A stretch of 5,717 bases of DNA from Actinobacteria bacterium RBG_16_64_13 (GCA_001768675.1 MELN01000002.1:1-5717), one strand, 5' to 3'. Positions 1 through 5,100 are shown, counted from the stretch's first letter. Notes: a model not told the origin generated them from the letters alone. Program-made: numbers and translations.

Positions 1-137
1 CCGCTCATGTCTTGCCCGATCTTTACCTGTCGCTGCCGCCACTATACTGCCCCGCGTAGCTGCAATAGAATTCCGCGGCCAGGCATCACTAAGGGTGGTG
101 TCCCTACTTGTCACCCGCTCAACTTTCTCACGCGTCG

Positions 138-429
138 CATAAGAAGGGCGCCAAGCGAAGTGAGGTTTTCTTTGGCCCTTTGGCTGACGAGCGGGACGTT
201 CTACGAGAGGTTCAGGCGGTATCTGCAAAGGGCCGGACTACCGCCGGCCGGGCTACACCTTCTGCGGCACACCGCTGCCAAGCTCCGGCGGGATGCCGGG
301 GAGAGCGTGGAGGAGGTGTCCCGGTTCTTGGATCACAGCTCGCTGGCCGTGACGACGACCTACATTCGCCGGCTCGAGGGGCAGGAGGACCGGGGGTGGG
401 GACGAGTGGCGGAGGCGATAGGGGTCTAA
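138..429 (+). pseudogene. Tyrosine recombinase/integrase, C-terminal remnant (copy 1)
   Basis: This is the C-terminal catalytic part of a phage-type tyrosine recombinase. The frame ending at the TAA at 427-429 contains the box-II signature LHLLRHTAA (His-x-x-Arg), then LDHSSLAVTTTYIRRLEG, where the His and the Tyr nucleophile are expected. The last residues are WGRVAEAIGV. Upstream the reading shifts: KKGAKRSEVFFGP, a typical preceding strand, is in the frame of position 138 and continues into LTSGTFYERFRRYLQRAGL in another frame, so there is a frameshift near 178-187. The N-terminal core-binding domain and the first catalytic Arg are not recognisable in 1-137, so the gene is truncated as well as frameshifted. 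It converges on the PIN gene, with 23 bp between stop codons. The family is clear; loss of function is inferred. Confidence 0.82.
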
Positions 430-452
430 GGCCAGCCAGTTGTCCCGGCCTG

Positions 453-1436
453 CTACACGAGCAGCGGCAGGAGGTCCCTCAGGTCGTGGATGACTTTTGT
501 CTGGTACTTCTCGTCCAACTTCGCGCGCTTGGCATGGTCTGCCCATTGCCTCTCAGTGACCACCACGTCGCAATACACGATGGCTGGCCCCAAGAAACCT
601 ACGTCTGCCAAGTCGTTTGCTGAAAAAGGGCGACAATCGGCCGTATCTCTCAGCCTTCCCAGTTCGCAGATGACGTCCATCATCGGTATCTGTCTGACAA
701 GATCCGTCAGGCCATCCCTGCCCCGGGCGAATATTTCCTCGGGCGCCACTCCCGCGGCACTCACCCGCTCCCAGAATACGCGCTCATGGGCGAGGGTCTC
801 GGCCAGCGCCAGCCTTTCGCTCCGCTCCCCGCTAACCCAGCCCTCGGCCTTTCTCGTGGCCCGAGTATCCTCGCGACTCTTCGCCCACAGGTCACCATGT
901 ATCCTGGTCGCCAGCGGGTTGTAGCCGGGTAGCAGGGGCTCGTCCTCCGGCTTAGGTCCTTCGAGAAGCGCCAACTCGACAGCCTCGCGTTCAGCCGAGC
1001 CGGGTGGGAAACTTGCCAATTGGGAGAGTTGGGCCCGCAAGTCCGAACGCTCGAGTTCATCCGGCCAACGCTCGCAGAGGACCGAGTGCAATATGCCATA
1101 CCCAAACACGCACGGAGACCGGACCCGAACCGGCCGACCGAAGATACTGCGCAGCACGCAGTCTACCTCGTCAGGGAGGATAGCCACTCGAGGCGCGATT
1201 GCGTGGAATCGGGAAATTACGGCCATTAGGTTCGCGAGGTCGCGACGGGAGGCCCAGTCCCGCCTGAAGGAGACCTCCATGTAGTGGGTGCTGGAAAGGG
1301 GAAACGACAGTTGTCCATGGCTTACGCCCGCCGCGATGAACCGCAGCACGTCCGCGAGTGATCCGTTCGCATGCTTGCCCTTGGTCACCGCAAGCAAGTC
1401 AATCCATTTGTTCTGATCGAGGTAGACGCGCTGCAA
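453..1436 (-). CDS. PIN-like domain protein, probable ribonuclease
   Basis: The 327-residue protein opens with VYLDQNKWIDL, the first strand and acidic residue (Asp7) of a PIN-like fold. SSTHYMEVS follows near residues 49-56 with Glu54. The C-terminal block 271-327 includes NDLADVG, YCDVVVTERQWAD and HDLRDLLPLL, with Asp275, Asp278, Asp290 and Asp300 available as metal ligands. PIN proteins are metal-dependent RNases, often toxins or defence effectors. This one is far longer than a VapC toxin (about 130 residues), with a charged helical middle section, and no small antitoxin gene adjoins it. The start is TTG; I chose it because the PIN strand begins at residue 4 and an AAGGGG lies about 7 nt upstream. 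The stop is TAG. The gene lies between two broken integrase copies, so it looks like cargo. The fold is fairly secure; the substrate is unknown. Confidence 0.8.
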   Translation of the reverse strand: MQRVYLDQNKWIDLLAVTKGKHANGSLADVLRFIAAGVSHGQLSFPLSSTHYMEVSFRRDWASRRDLANLMAVISRFHAIAPRVAILPDEVDCVLRSIFGRPVRVRSPCVFGYGILHSVLCERWPDELERSDLRAQLSQLASFPPGSAEREAVELALLEGPKPEDEPLLPGYNPLATRIHGDLWAKSREDTRATRKAEGWVSGERSERLALAETLAHERVFWERVSAAGVAPEEIFARGRDGLTDLVRQIPMMDVICELGRLRDTADCRPFSANDLADVGFLGPAIVYCDVVVTERQWADHAKRAKLDEKYQTKVIHDLRDLLPLLV

Positions 1437-1484
1437 GATTCCGCCCCTTACTGCTCGGCGAAGCCGATCCCGCTGCGTAGCATA

Positions 1485-1669
1485 GCCGGGCGGCCGGATA
1501 CTTTCTGCGCCCCACCGTGCAGATTTCGGTCGGGCGCGCCGGCGAGAGCGTCGAGGAGGCCTCCGATTCCTCGATCACAGCTCGTTGGCGGTGACCACGA
1601 CCTATCTTCGGCGCCTCGAGGACAGGACGATCTGAGCTGAGGCTGGTGGCCGAGGCGATAGGGGTGTAG
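1485..1669 (+). pseudogene. Tyrosine recombinase/integrase, C-terminal remnant (copy 2)
   Basis: This is a second, more decayed copy of the recombinase end seen at 138-429. Nucleotide similarity runs from the box-II region (TTTCTGCGCCCCACC against CTTCTGCGGCACACC) to the stop codon. One frame reads AGESVEEAS, then a one-base deletion near 1563-1566 moves the reading into FLDHSSLAVTTTYLRRLED, which contains the Tyr nucleophile. A premature TGA follows at about 1632. The remnant ends with GAGGCGATAGGGGTGTAG, which differs from copy 1 in only a couple of bases. The box-II His is replaced (LRPT instead of LRHT). It is clearly nonfunctional. The differences from copy 1 are scattered, so it is either an independently acquired relative or an old duplication. 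Confidence 0.8.
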
Positions 1670-1682
1670 CCTAGACGGGGCC

Positions 1683-1716
1683 ACCGACACCGGAGGTCGG
1701 TCTCCTCAAACCGGAG
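1683..1716. other. Hairpin-forming sequence downstream of integrase copy 2
   Basis: ACCGAC at 1683-1688 pairs with GTCGGT at 1696-1701, and a shorter CTCC/GGAG pair (1702-1705 with 1713-1716) follows. ACCGGAG is repeated directly at 1689-1695 and 1710-1716. There is no T-tract, so this is not a standard intrinsic terminator. It could be a recombination-site remnant next to the integrase end or simply GC-rich chance structure. The rest of 1670-1792 shows nothing I can assign. Confidence 0.3.
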
Positions 1717-1792
1717 TCTGGGAGTCGCGTGTCAATAGATCGAGCAGGGCCGAAAGAGGTGAAATAGGGCTGGCCCTACCGGCCCTCAACCC

Positions 1793-1820
1793 TTGCAAAT
1801 CGTTTGCCGATGTTTATACT
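1793..1820 (+). promoter_or_regulatory. Promoter of the toxin-antitoxin-chaperone operon
   Basis: TTGCAA at 1793-1798 and TATACT at 1815-1820 are separated by 16 bp, a good match to a housekeeping sigma-70 type promoter. Transcription would start near 1827, just before the palindrome at 1833-1849 and about 40 nt before the toxin start codon. The patch is clearly AT-richer than its surroundings. Confidence 0.65.
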
Positions 1821-1832
1821 CGTGTCAGTGAA

Positions 1833-1849
1833 GGTAGCATTATGCTACC
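1833..1849. promoter_or_regulatory. Palindromic operator of the TAC operon (site A)
   Basis: GGTAGCATTATGCTACC is a perfect inverted repeat with 8-bp arms around one central base. It overlaps the expected transcription start of the toxin gene, the usual place for an autoregulatory site bound by the HTH domain of a type II antitoxin. The sequence differs from the AACCT/AGGTT type of palindrome bound by E. coli MqsA, so the specificity would be its own. CCTTCTA follows the right arm directly, and the same half-sites and flank recur at 4633-4660. The binding protein is inferred to be the antitoxin at 2228-2755. Confidence 0.65.
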
Positions 1850-1868
1850 CTTCTACCGAGATTGATCC

Positions 1869-2189
1869 ATGAAAGGGTCGCGTTGGCTCTCGCGTTCAGA
1901 TGCAGTTATAGGCGTGCAGAAAGCTCTCGCTGACGGGTGCTTGGGCTATGACGACTGCCTGTGGCATGACCTCGGAAACCGCCTCGATACCGACGACGTC
2001 GACGGCTTCATTCGCCAACTGGAGGTTGCTCGCTGCTACAAGGATGAGGAGGGAGGCGACCGGTATCCTGGCCGACACTACTTCTGTTCGGTCGATGACG
2101 GCTCGCGCGAGTGGTTCTTGAAGTTTCGAATCACACCCTTTGGCAAGTATCGAATTACATCATGCAAGAGAGACAGAGGAATGCGGTGA
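1869..2189 (+). CDS. mqsR: MqsR-like toxin (mRNA interferase) of a TAC module
   Basis: This is a 106-residue protein from ATG, about the size of E. coli MqsR (98 residues). The C-terminal half matches the MqsR/RelE-like fold: YPGRHYF (66-72), then DDGSREWFLKFRIT (76-89), aligning with the MqsR segment GQVYLKIT, then KYRITSCKRD (93-102), aligning with LIVSFKEK. Lys100 lies where MqsR has the functionally important Lys96. The Tyr of the VYLK strand is replaced by Phe83. MqsR cleaves mRNA, mainly at GCU, in the cytoplasm; cleavage here is inferred. The identification leans on the next two genes, which form the expected partner set. Toxin-first order is typical of mqsRA and unlike most TA operons. 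The ribosome-binding site is weak (GAG about 8 nt upstream), which would keep toxin synthesis low. A divergent RelE/HigB-like toxin is the alternative. Confidence 0.75.
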   Translation: MKGSRWLSRSDAVIGVQKALADGCLGYDDCLWHDLGNRLDTDDVDGFIRQLEVARCYKDEEGGDRYPGRHYFCSVDDGSREWFLKFRITPFGKYRITSCKRDRGMR

Positions 2190-2214
2190 AGCAAACGCAA
2201 TCGGGGCCGGACTC

Positions 2215-2223
2215 AAGGGGAGG
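2215..2223 (+). promoter_or_regulatory. Ribosome-binding site of the antitoxin gene
   Basis: AAGGGGAGG lies 4 nt before the GTG at 2228. It is the strongest Shine-Dalgarno sequence in the operon and decides the antitoxin start. A competing start is the GTG at 2186, which overlaps the toxin stop (GTGA) and has AGAGGA at 2175-2180 with a 5-nt spacer. It would add 14 residues with no recognisable domain. An in-frame ATG at 2162 lies deeper inside the toxin gene. Confidence 0.55.
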
Positions 2224-2227
2224 AACG

Positions 2228-2755
2228 GTGCAACAAACAGTGACCTGCGGAGACTGCGGCAAAGGACAGGTGACTAGCGTTACGGGTCCCTTCGAAGCAA
2301 CGTTCCGTGAAGGTGACTATGCGATCGCGGACGCTGAATATCAGAAATGTGATTCTTGTGGGCGCGTCTACTTCACGAAGGAGCAGCTCGACTGCCTCCA
2401 GAAGAAGGCGGCTGCTGCTGCGCGTGCCGCCCAGGGCCTCCTCACCCCCCAGGAGATCAAGGCGTTCAGGTGCCAATATGAGCTTACTCAGACCGACCTC
2501 GAATCGATGCTCGGTGTGTCTGCGAAGAGCGTTGTTCGGTGGGAAAAGGGCACAGTGTTTCAGAATGCTGCATTGGACAAGTTCTTGCGTGTCTTGATCG
2601 ACAATCCCGACCTGGTAGAAGAGCTGCGGCCATCCAGGAGCAAGGAGCATCCGGTAGCGAAGCCAGCTCGCAAAGTTCTGCCCGCCTTGGAGCATGAGCG
2701 CCCACCAGCGAAAGTCACCTTAGGTGAACGACGTGAACTCGCCGCTGCAGCTTGA
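2228..2755 (+). CDS. mqsA: MqsA-like antitoxin: zinc-finger and HTH with C-terminal chaperone-dependence extension
   Basis: From GTG 2228 the protein has 175 residues. Cys7-x-x-Cys10 and Cys41-x-x-Cys44 form the YgiT/MqsA-type zinc-binding domain that masks the toxin. An Ala-rich linker (about 60-70) leads to an Xre-type helix-turn-helix at 72-120 (LTPQEIKAF, LTQTDLESMLGVSAKSVVRWEKG), ending in DNPDLVEELR. E. coli MqsA (131 residues) ends at the equivalent of residue 134. The remaining 41 residues, rich in Lys, Arg, Pro and Ala, are extra. In TAC systems such as M. tuberculosis HigB-HigA-Rv1957, an added antitoxin tail makes it unstable unless a SecB-like chaperone binds. That role is inferred here from the extension and the next gene. 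The HTH probably represses the operon at 1833-1849. There are 38 bp to the toxin stop codon, and the 3' end overlaps the chaperone gene. Confidence 0.87.
   Translation: MQQTVTCGDCGKGQVTSVTGPFEATFREGDYAIADAEYQKCDSCGRVYFTKEQLDCLQKKAAAAARAAQGLLTPQEIKAFRCQYELTQTDLESMLGVSAKSVVRWEKGTVFQNAALDKFLRVLIDNPDLVEELRPSRSKEHPVAKPARKVLPALEHERPPAKVTLGERRELAAAA
2722..2727 (+). promoter_or_regulatory. Ribosome-binding site of the SecB-like gene, inside the antitoxin gene
   Basis: AGGTGA at 2722-2727 sits 5 nt before GTG 2733. It favours that start over the in-frame GTG at 2724, which lies inside this motif and has only weak purine-rich sequence upstream. The site is within the last codons of the antitoxin gene, so translation of the two genes is likely coupled. 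Confidence 0.45.
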
Positions 2756-3215
2756 CGCCTACGCGATTGAGACCCTGCTCTTTGTCACCAACCGGGATTA
2801 CAAGGAGCAGGAGACGCCACGGGGCAAACTAGAAGTACGCCCGCGAATCGTCCCTAGCAAGGGCGGCAAGAAGTACCAGGTGGTTCTTCAGGTCAGCTAT
2901 CTGAAGGATCCTGAATACCCCGCTCAACTCCCCTACAATATCCGCATTAGGGGCAGGGCCTTCTACACCCTTGACCCTGACGACACAAGCGCTGGTGATC
3001 CTCGTGCGCTTCTCCTGCACAATGGGCCTGCAATCCTGTATGGGCTTCTCCGCGCCCATGTGGCTCAGGCGACATCTCTGGGGCTCCATGGACCGATGAT
3101 TCTTCCTACGGCGAACTTGCTGCAGGCGCTTAAGGATTGGATTGAGCAGGCACGGGTTGAACCGGCGACCAAGAAGAAAACCCTGAAGGCTTCGGCCGGC
3201 GCAGTCAAGGAATAG
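2733..3215 (+). CDS. SecB-like chaperone of the TAC module
   Basis: The 160-residue protein (163 if GTG 2724 is used) has the size and layout of SecB. The N-terminal half is beta-rich: KLEVRPRIVP and KKYQVVLQVSYLKDPEYPAQLPYNIRIRGRAFYTL. The diagnostic C-terminal block follows: LLLHNGPAILYGLLRAHVAQATSLGLHGPMILPTANLLQALKDW (about 93-136), which matches the SecB pattern of (A/G)PAILFPYLR, helix, PP(L/I)xLPxxNF. A Lys-rich tail (146-160) follows. Classical SecB delivers preproteins to SecA; solitary SecB-like proteins next to a toxin and antitoxin instead bind the antitoxin, help it fold and protect it from proteolysis. The gene overlaps the antitoxin gene by 23 nt, so the pair is translationally coupled. 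With the MqsR/MqsA pair upstream this completes a TAC operon. I saw no clear terminator after the TAG. Confidence 0.85.
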   Translation: MNSPLQLDAYAIETLLFVTNRDYKEQETPRGKLEVRPRIVPSKGGKKYQVVLQVSYLKDPEYPAQLPYNIRIRGRAFYTLDPDDTSAGDPRALLLHNGPAILYGLLRAHVAQATSLGLHGPMILPTANLLQALKDWIEQARVEPATKKKTLKASAGAVKE

Positions 3216-3597
3216 CGTTCGCTTGCTCGCGTCCCCCGGGATTGCCGCCCAAGGCAGACGAACCGCAGGGTCGCCCACGAGCACGGAGCATCCACGGGGC
3301 CGCAATGGGCACGAGAGCAACGCACAAACGCTGCCGAAAACCATCCATTGTCAACCCCCGACAGGTGGGGATGAACTGTTCGTTGGCTGAATGTTGGCTG
3401 AAACGGGCTTCTGCCAATAATAACGGTATATAAAGTAATAGCACTAGCAGGGAATTTAGGTGGCGGGACCCCGGAGCGAATCGATGGGGGACAGAATTCG
3501 GGGATTTGCGTTCATCGGACGGGTGGGCTAGAAGGCCGCGAATCCCTCCGGTGGTAGGCGAAAGAAAGCGTTCTGCGGCGTGGTTTGCTGCAACCCC
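3216..3597. other. Intergenic region between the TAC operon and the minus-strand gene
   Basis: No convincing gene lies in these 382 bases. The short open frames on both strands are Arg/Cys-rich and have no ribosome-binding site. The region holds an 11-nt tandem repeat (GTTGGCTGAA at 3382-3391 and 3393-3402), then a sharply AT-rich patch at 3416-3440 that includes TATATAAA, and then a tRNA-Phe-like 3' end at 3460-3475. An AT-rich patch beside a tRNA-end repeat is what the edge of an integrated element often looks like. Confidence 0.5.
3460..3475 (-). repeat. Possible attachment-site remnant: partial copy of the tRNA-Phe 3' end
   Basis: GTGGCGGGACCC at 3460-3471 is identical to 4768-4779, the 3' acceptor end of tRNA-Phe plus one flanking base, in the same orientation. 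CGGA follows in both after a one-base insertion. Further right the resemblance fades, though GAA and GGGAC recur at similar spacing. Elements that integrate into tRNA genes leave the intact gene at one end and a short copy of its 3' end at the other, so 3460 and 4769 could bound a segment of about 1.3 kb that carries the 343-residue gene. The copy is short, so chance remains possible. Confidence 0.4.
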
Positions 3598-4629
3598 CTA
3601 GTCGGCCGACCACCGCGTCCAGAACCCCCCAAGGCGCCTGCGCTGCCGACTCAAATCCTCGATTGCAGAGGACAGCGGTTCTCGAAGCCGCTCCAGCGAC
3701 TCCCTGGTTTCGACGAGTTGGCCATCGTGAACTGGGTGAAAGACAGACGCGATTCCTACAAACCGGCCCCGTGCCACGCCGACGAAACCGGAACTCGCTT
3801 CCCAATGCCCATCAGCCTTTTTGGCCAATCTGGTCGCGCGATCTTCCGTTTTGGTTTCTGCCACAAGCAGCCGGAGCCACTGCTGAAAAAGCGGACCCGA
3901 CTCAGCTCGCAAATCGAAATCGGGACGGAGCAGAGCCTTACACTCCGCCACCCCAAGCACGATGACGCCGCGCAGAGGGAACGGCAGGAAGCTCGCTTCG
4001 CGGACCGACTCGAACTGGTAGCGGGGGTCGGCGCGCAGAATCGGCACGAGCTGGAGGACGCTTCCCACGAGGTCGGCGGTGGAGTCATAGGGCTCCACCC
4101 AGGTGTCGATGAATCCGGCCCCGGACTGCGTCTTCACCGGGATCACCATCTCATTCCGAAAGTCCTTCCCCGACCTGTAACGAGAGCACCGCTTGCGCAC
4201 CCACTGCACTGCCTCGAGCATCTCTCCCTCGACTCTCGCCGCCGCCTCGTCGAATTCGCGACGAGGGTGGAGCCCCAGACTGAACAGGCAGTAGTAAAGG
4301 CGGCAGAGCGGACCCTGCCTGTCCCTTGGGTCAACAGACGACGCGTTGACAACGCTCGCCGCGGTGAGACCGTGTCGTAGACCCTGCAGGTCAGAGGTCC
4401 GGAGTCCAAATATCGCCGCCCTATTGGCGAAACACTGCAGCTGGTAGGAATCGCCGCTATCCAGCGACTCGGTCATCTGGGCGCGCTGCTGCGGGTCGGC
4501 ACTTACGAAGTGGTCACAGAAGGAACGGATCTCCGCGTCCAGATCGGACGGTGCTGGATCCAGCCAATCAAGATGGCCGCTCCAGAAATCGTAAACTTCG
4601 GAAAAGCGGGACCCGGTCTGATTCTTCAT
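3598..4629 (-). CDS. Hypothetical protein of 343 residues, family not recognised
   Basis: I do not recognise this protein. It is soluble-looking, with no signal peptide or membrane segment. Residues 1-150 appear mostly helical, with aromatic clusters (FWSGHLDWLD at 15-24, CRLYYCLFSLG at 109-119). Residues 155-235 alternate hydrophobic strands with charged loops (NEMVIPVKTQSGAGFIDTWVEPYD, LRGVIVLGVAECKALL). The 248-300 block (WLRLLVAETKTEDRATRLAKK, then GFVGVARGRFVGIASVF) looks alpha/beta. The end is Arg-rich with GGFWTRW. I chose ATG 4629; TTG 4650 would add seven residues but lies inside the operator. The Shine-Dalgarno (TAGG) is only 1 nt from ATG, so initiation may be poor. The gene lies downstream of tRNA-Phe on the same strand, with no clear intrinsic terminator on that strand between them. 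Its upstream region copies the TAC operator region. Confidence 0.72.
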   Translation of the reverse strand: MKNQTGSRFSEVYDFWSGHLDWLDPAPSDLDAEIRSFCDHFVSADPQQRAQMTESLDSGDSYQLQCFANRAAIFGLRTSDLQGLRHGLTAASVVNASSVDPRDRQGPLCRLYYCLFSLGLHPRREFDEAAARVEGEMLEAVQWVRKRCSRYRSGKDFRNEMVIPVKTQSGAGFIDTWVEPYDSTADLVGSVLQLVPILRADPRYQFESVREASFLPFPLRGVIVLGVAECKALLRPDFDLRAESGPLFQQWLRLLVAETKTEDRATRLAKKADGHWEASSGFVGVARGRFVGIASVFHPVHDGQLVETRESLERLREPLSSAIEDLSRQRRRLGGFWTRWSAD

Positions 4630-4632
4630 ACC

Positions 4633-4660
4633 TAGAAGGGTAGCAGTCAATGGTGCTACC
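4633..4660 (-). promoter_or_regulatory. Operator-like inverted repeat (site B), related to the TAC operator
   Basis: Read on the minus strand, GGTAGCA (4660-4654), an 8-nt spacer and TGCTACC (4645-4639) repeat the two half-sites of the palindrome at 1833-1849. The right half continues identically for 13 nt, TGCTACCCTTCTA, as at 1843-1855. ACTCGTG (4677-4671) also recurs about 10 nt upstream; at site A it is 8 nt upstream. The spacer is 8 nt here against 3 nt at site A. The site directly precedes the start of the 343-residue gene and covers its ribosome-binding region. A clear -35/-10 pair is not visible. Confidence 0.6.
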
Positions 4661-4700
4661 TGGAACCACGCACGAGTTGCGACACACCCCGAGCGGGAAA

Positions 4701-4721
4701 TGTCCCCGGTTCAGTTCGGGT
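4701..4721 (+). repeat. Inverted fragment of the tRNA-Phe 3' half (T-arm)
   Basis: TGTCCCCGGTTCA at 4701-4713 is the exact reverse complement of 4785-4797 in tRNA-Phe (variable loop through T-loop). The following GTTCGGGT matches the other T-stem strand with one base missing and one substitution. The fragment therefore carries about 21 nt of tRNA-Phe sequence on the opposite strand to the gene. It gives the DNA a 13-bp inverted repeat with a 71-nt loop. It may be a rearranged attachment site. Confidence 0.6.
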
Positions 4722-4734
4722 TTAGACAGGAAAT

Positions 4735-4760
4735 AAGCGCCTATTTGCAGGGCTTTTTTT
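4735..4760 (+). terminator. Putative intrinsic terminator facing the tRNA cluster
   Basis: AAGC (4735-4738) plus CC (4740-4741, after a bulged G) pairs with GGGCTT (4750-4755) across an 8-nt loop, followed by a run of T through 4760. This is a plausible rho-independent terminator for plus-strand transcription. No plus-strand gene lies immediately upstream, so it would mainly stop transcription coming from the island before it runs antisense into the tRNA genes. On the minus strand there is no U-tract, so it would not stop tRNA readthrough. Confidence 0.5.
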
Positions 4761-4768
4761 CGGCCAAG

Positions 4769-4841
4769 TGGCGGGACCCGGACTTGAACCGGGGACACCA
4801 TGATTTTCAGTCATGTGCTCTACCAACTGAGCTATCCCGCC
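4769..4841 (-). tRNA. tRNA-Phe(GAA)
   Basis: A 73-nt cloverleaf on the minus strand: acceptor GGCGGGA/TCCCGCC, D-arm GCTC-AGTTGGTA-GAGC, anticodon stem CATGA/TCATG with loop CTGAAAA (anticodon GAA at 4806-4808), T-arm CCCGG-TTCAAGT-CCGGG, discriminator A. All stems are fully paired. CCA is not encoded. It is the last gene of the cluster and faces the accessory region with its 3' end. Partial copies of that end are scattered at 3460, 4606 and 4701. Confidence 0.98.
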
Positions 4842-4889
4842 ACGCGCGGCACCGCGGCGCGGTGACCGCGGAGCCACCTAATGCTGAGG

Positions 4890-4964
<75 letters not shown>

Positions 4965-5009
4965 GCGAACAGCCTGCGAGATTATCGCATGTCCTGTGCA
5001 CCAAGCAAG

Positions 5010-5081
5010 TGGGCGCAGCAGGATTTGAACCTGCGACCCCCTGCTTGTAAGGCAGGTGCTCTCCCACTGAGCTATGCGCCC
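5010..5081 (-). tRNA. tRNA-Val(TAC)
   Basis: A 72-nt cloverleaf: acceptor GGGCGCA/TGCGCCC, D-arm GCTC-AGTGGGA-GAGC, anticodon stem CCTGC/GCAGG with loop CTTACAA (anticodon TAC), T-arm GCAGG-TTCAAAT-CCTGC, discriminator A. All stems are perfectly paired and CCA is not encoded. It lies between tRNA-Glu and tRNA-Asp on the same strand. Confidence 0.98.
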
Positions 5082-5100
5082 AAGCGCCCGACATGCAAAA

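Noticed and set aside
92..118. GGTGTCCC followed by CTTGTCACCCGC, resembling the tRNA-Phe T-arm and 3' end
   Set aside because: Only 8 nt match well and the rest needs many changes; too weak to call an attachment site.
108..623. 171-residue plus-strand open frame spanning the integrase remnant and the PIN gene end
   Set aside because: Its first part contains the out-of-frame integrase piece KKGAKRSEVFFGP; the rest is the antisense shadow of the PIN gene.
2111..2227. Longer N-terminus for the antitoxin starting inside the toxin gene
   Set aside because: The added residues are antisense-like, domain-free read-through of toxin coding sequence, and a strong ribosome-binding site precedes GTG 2228.
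3382..3402. Two tandem 11-nt units considered as a repeat array
   Set aside because: Only two units with no spacers; not CRISPR and not a clear iteron set.
3242..3433. Small plus-strand open frame after the SecB-like gene
   Set aside because: Arg-, Lys- and Cys-rich random-looking protein, no ribosome-binding site, no domain, and a similar shadow on the opposite strand.
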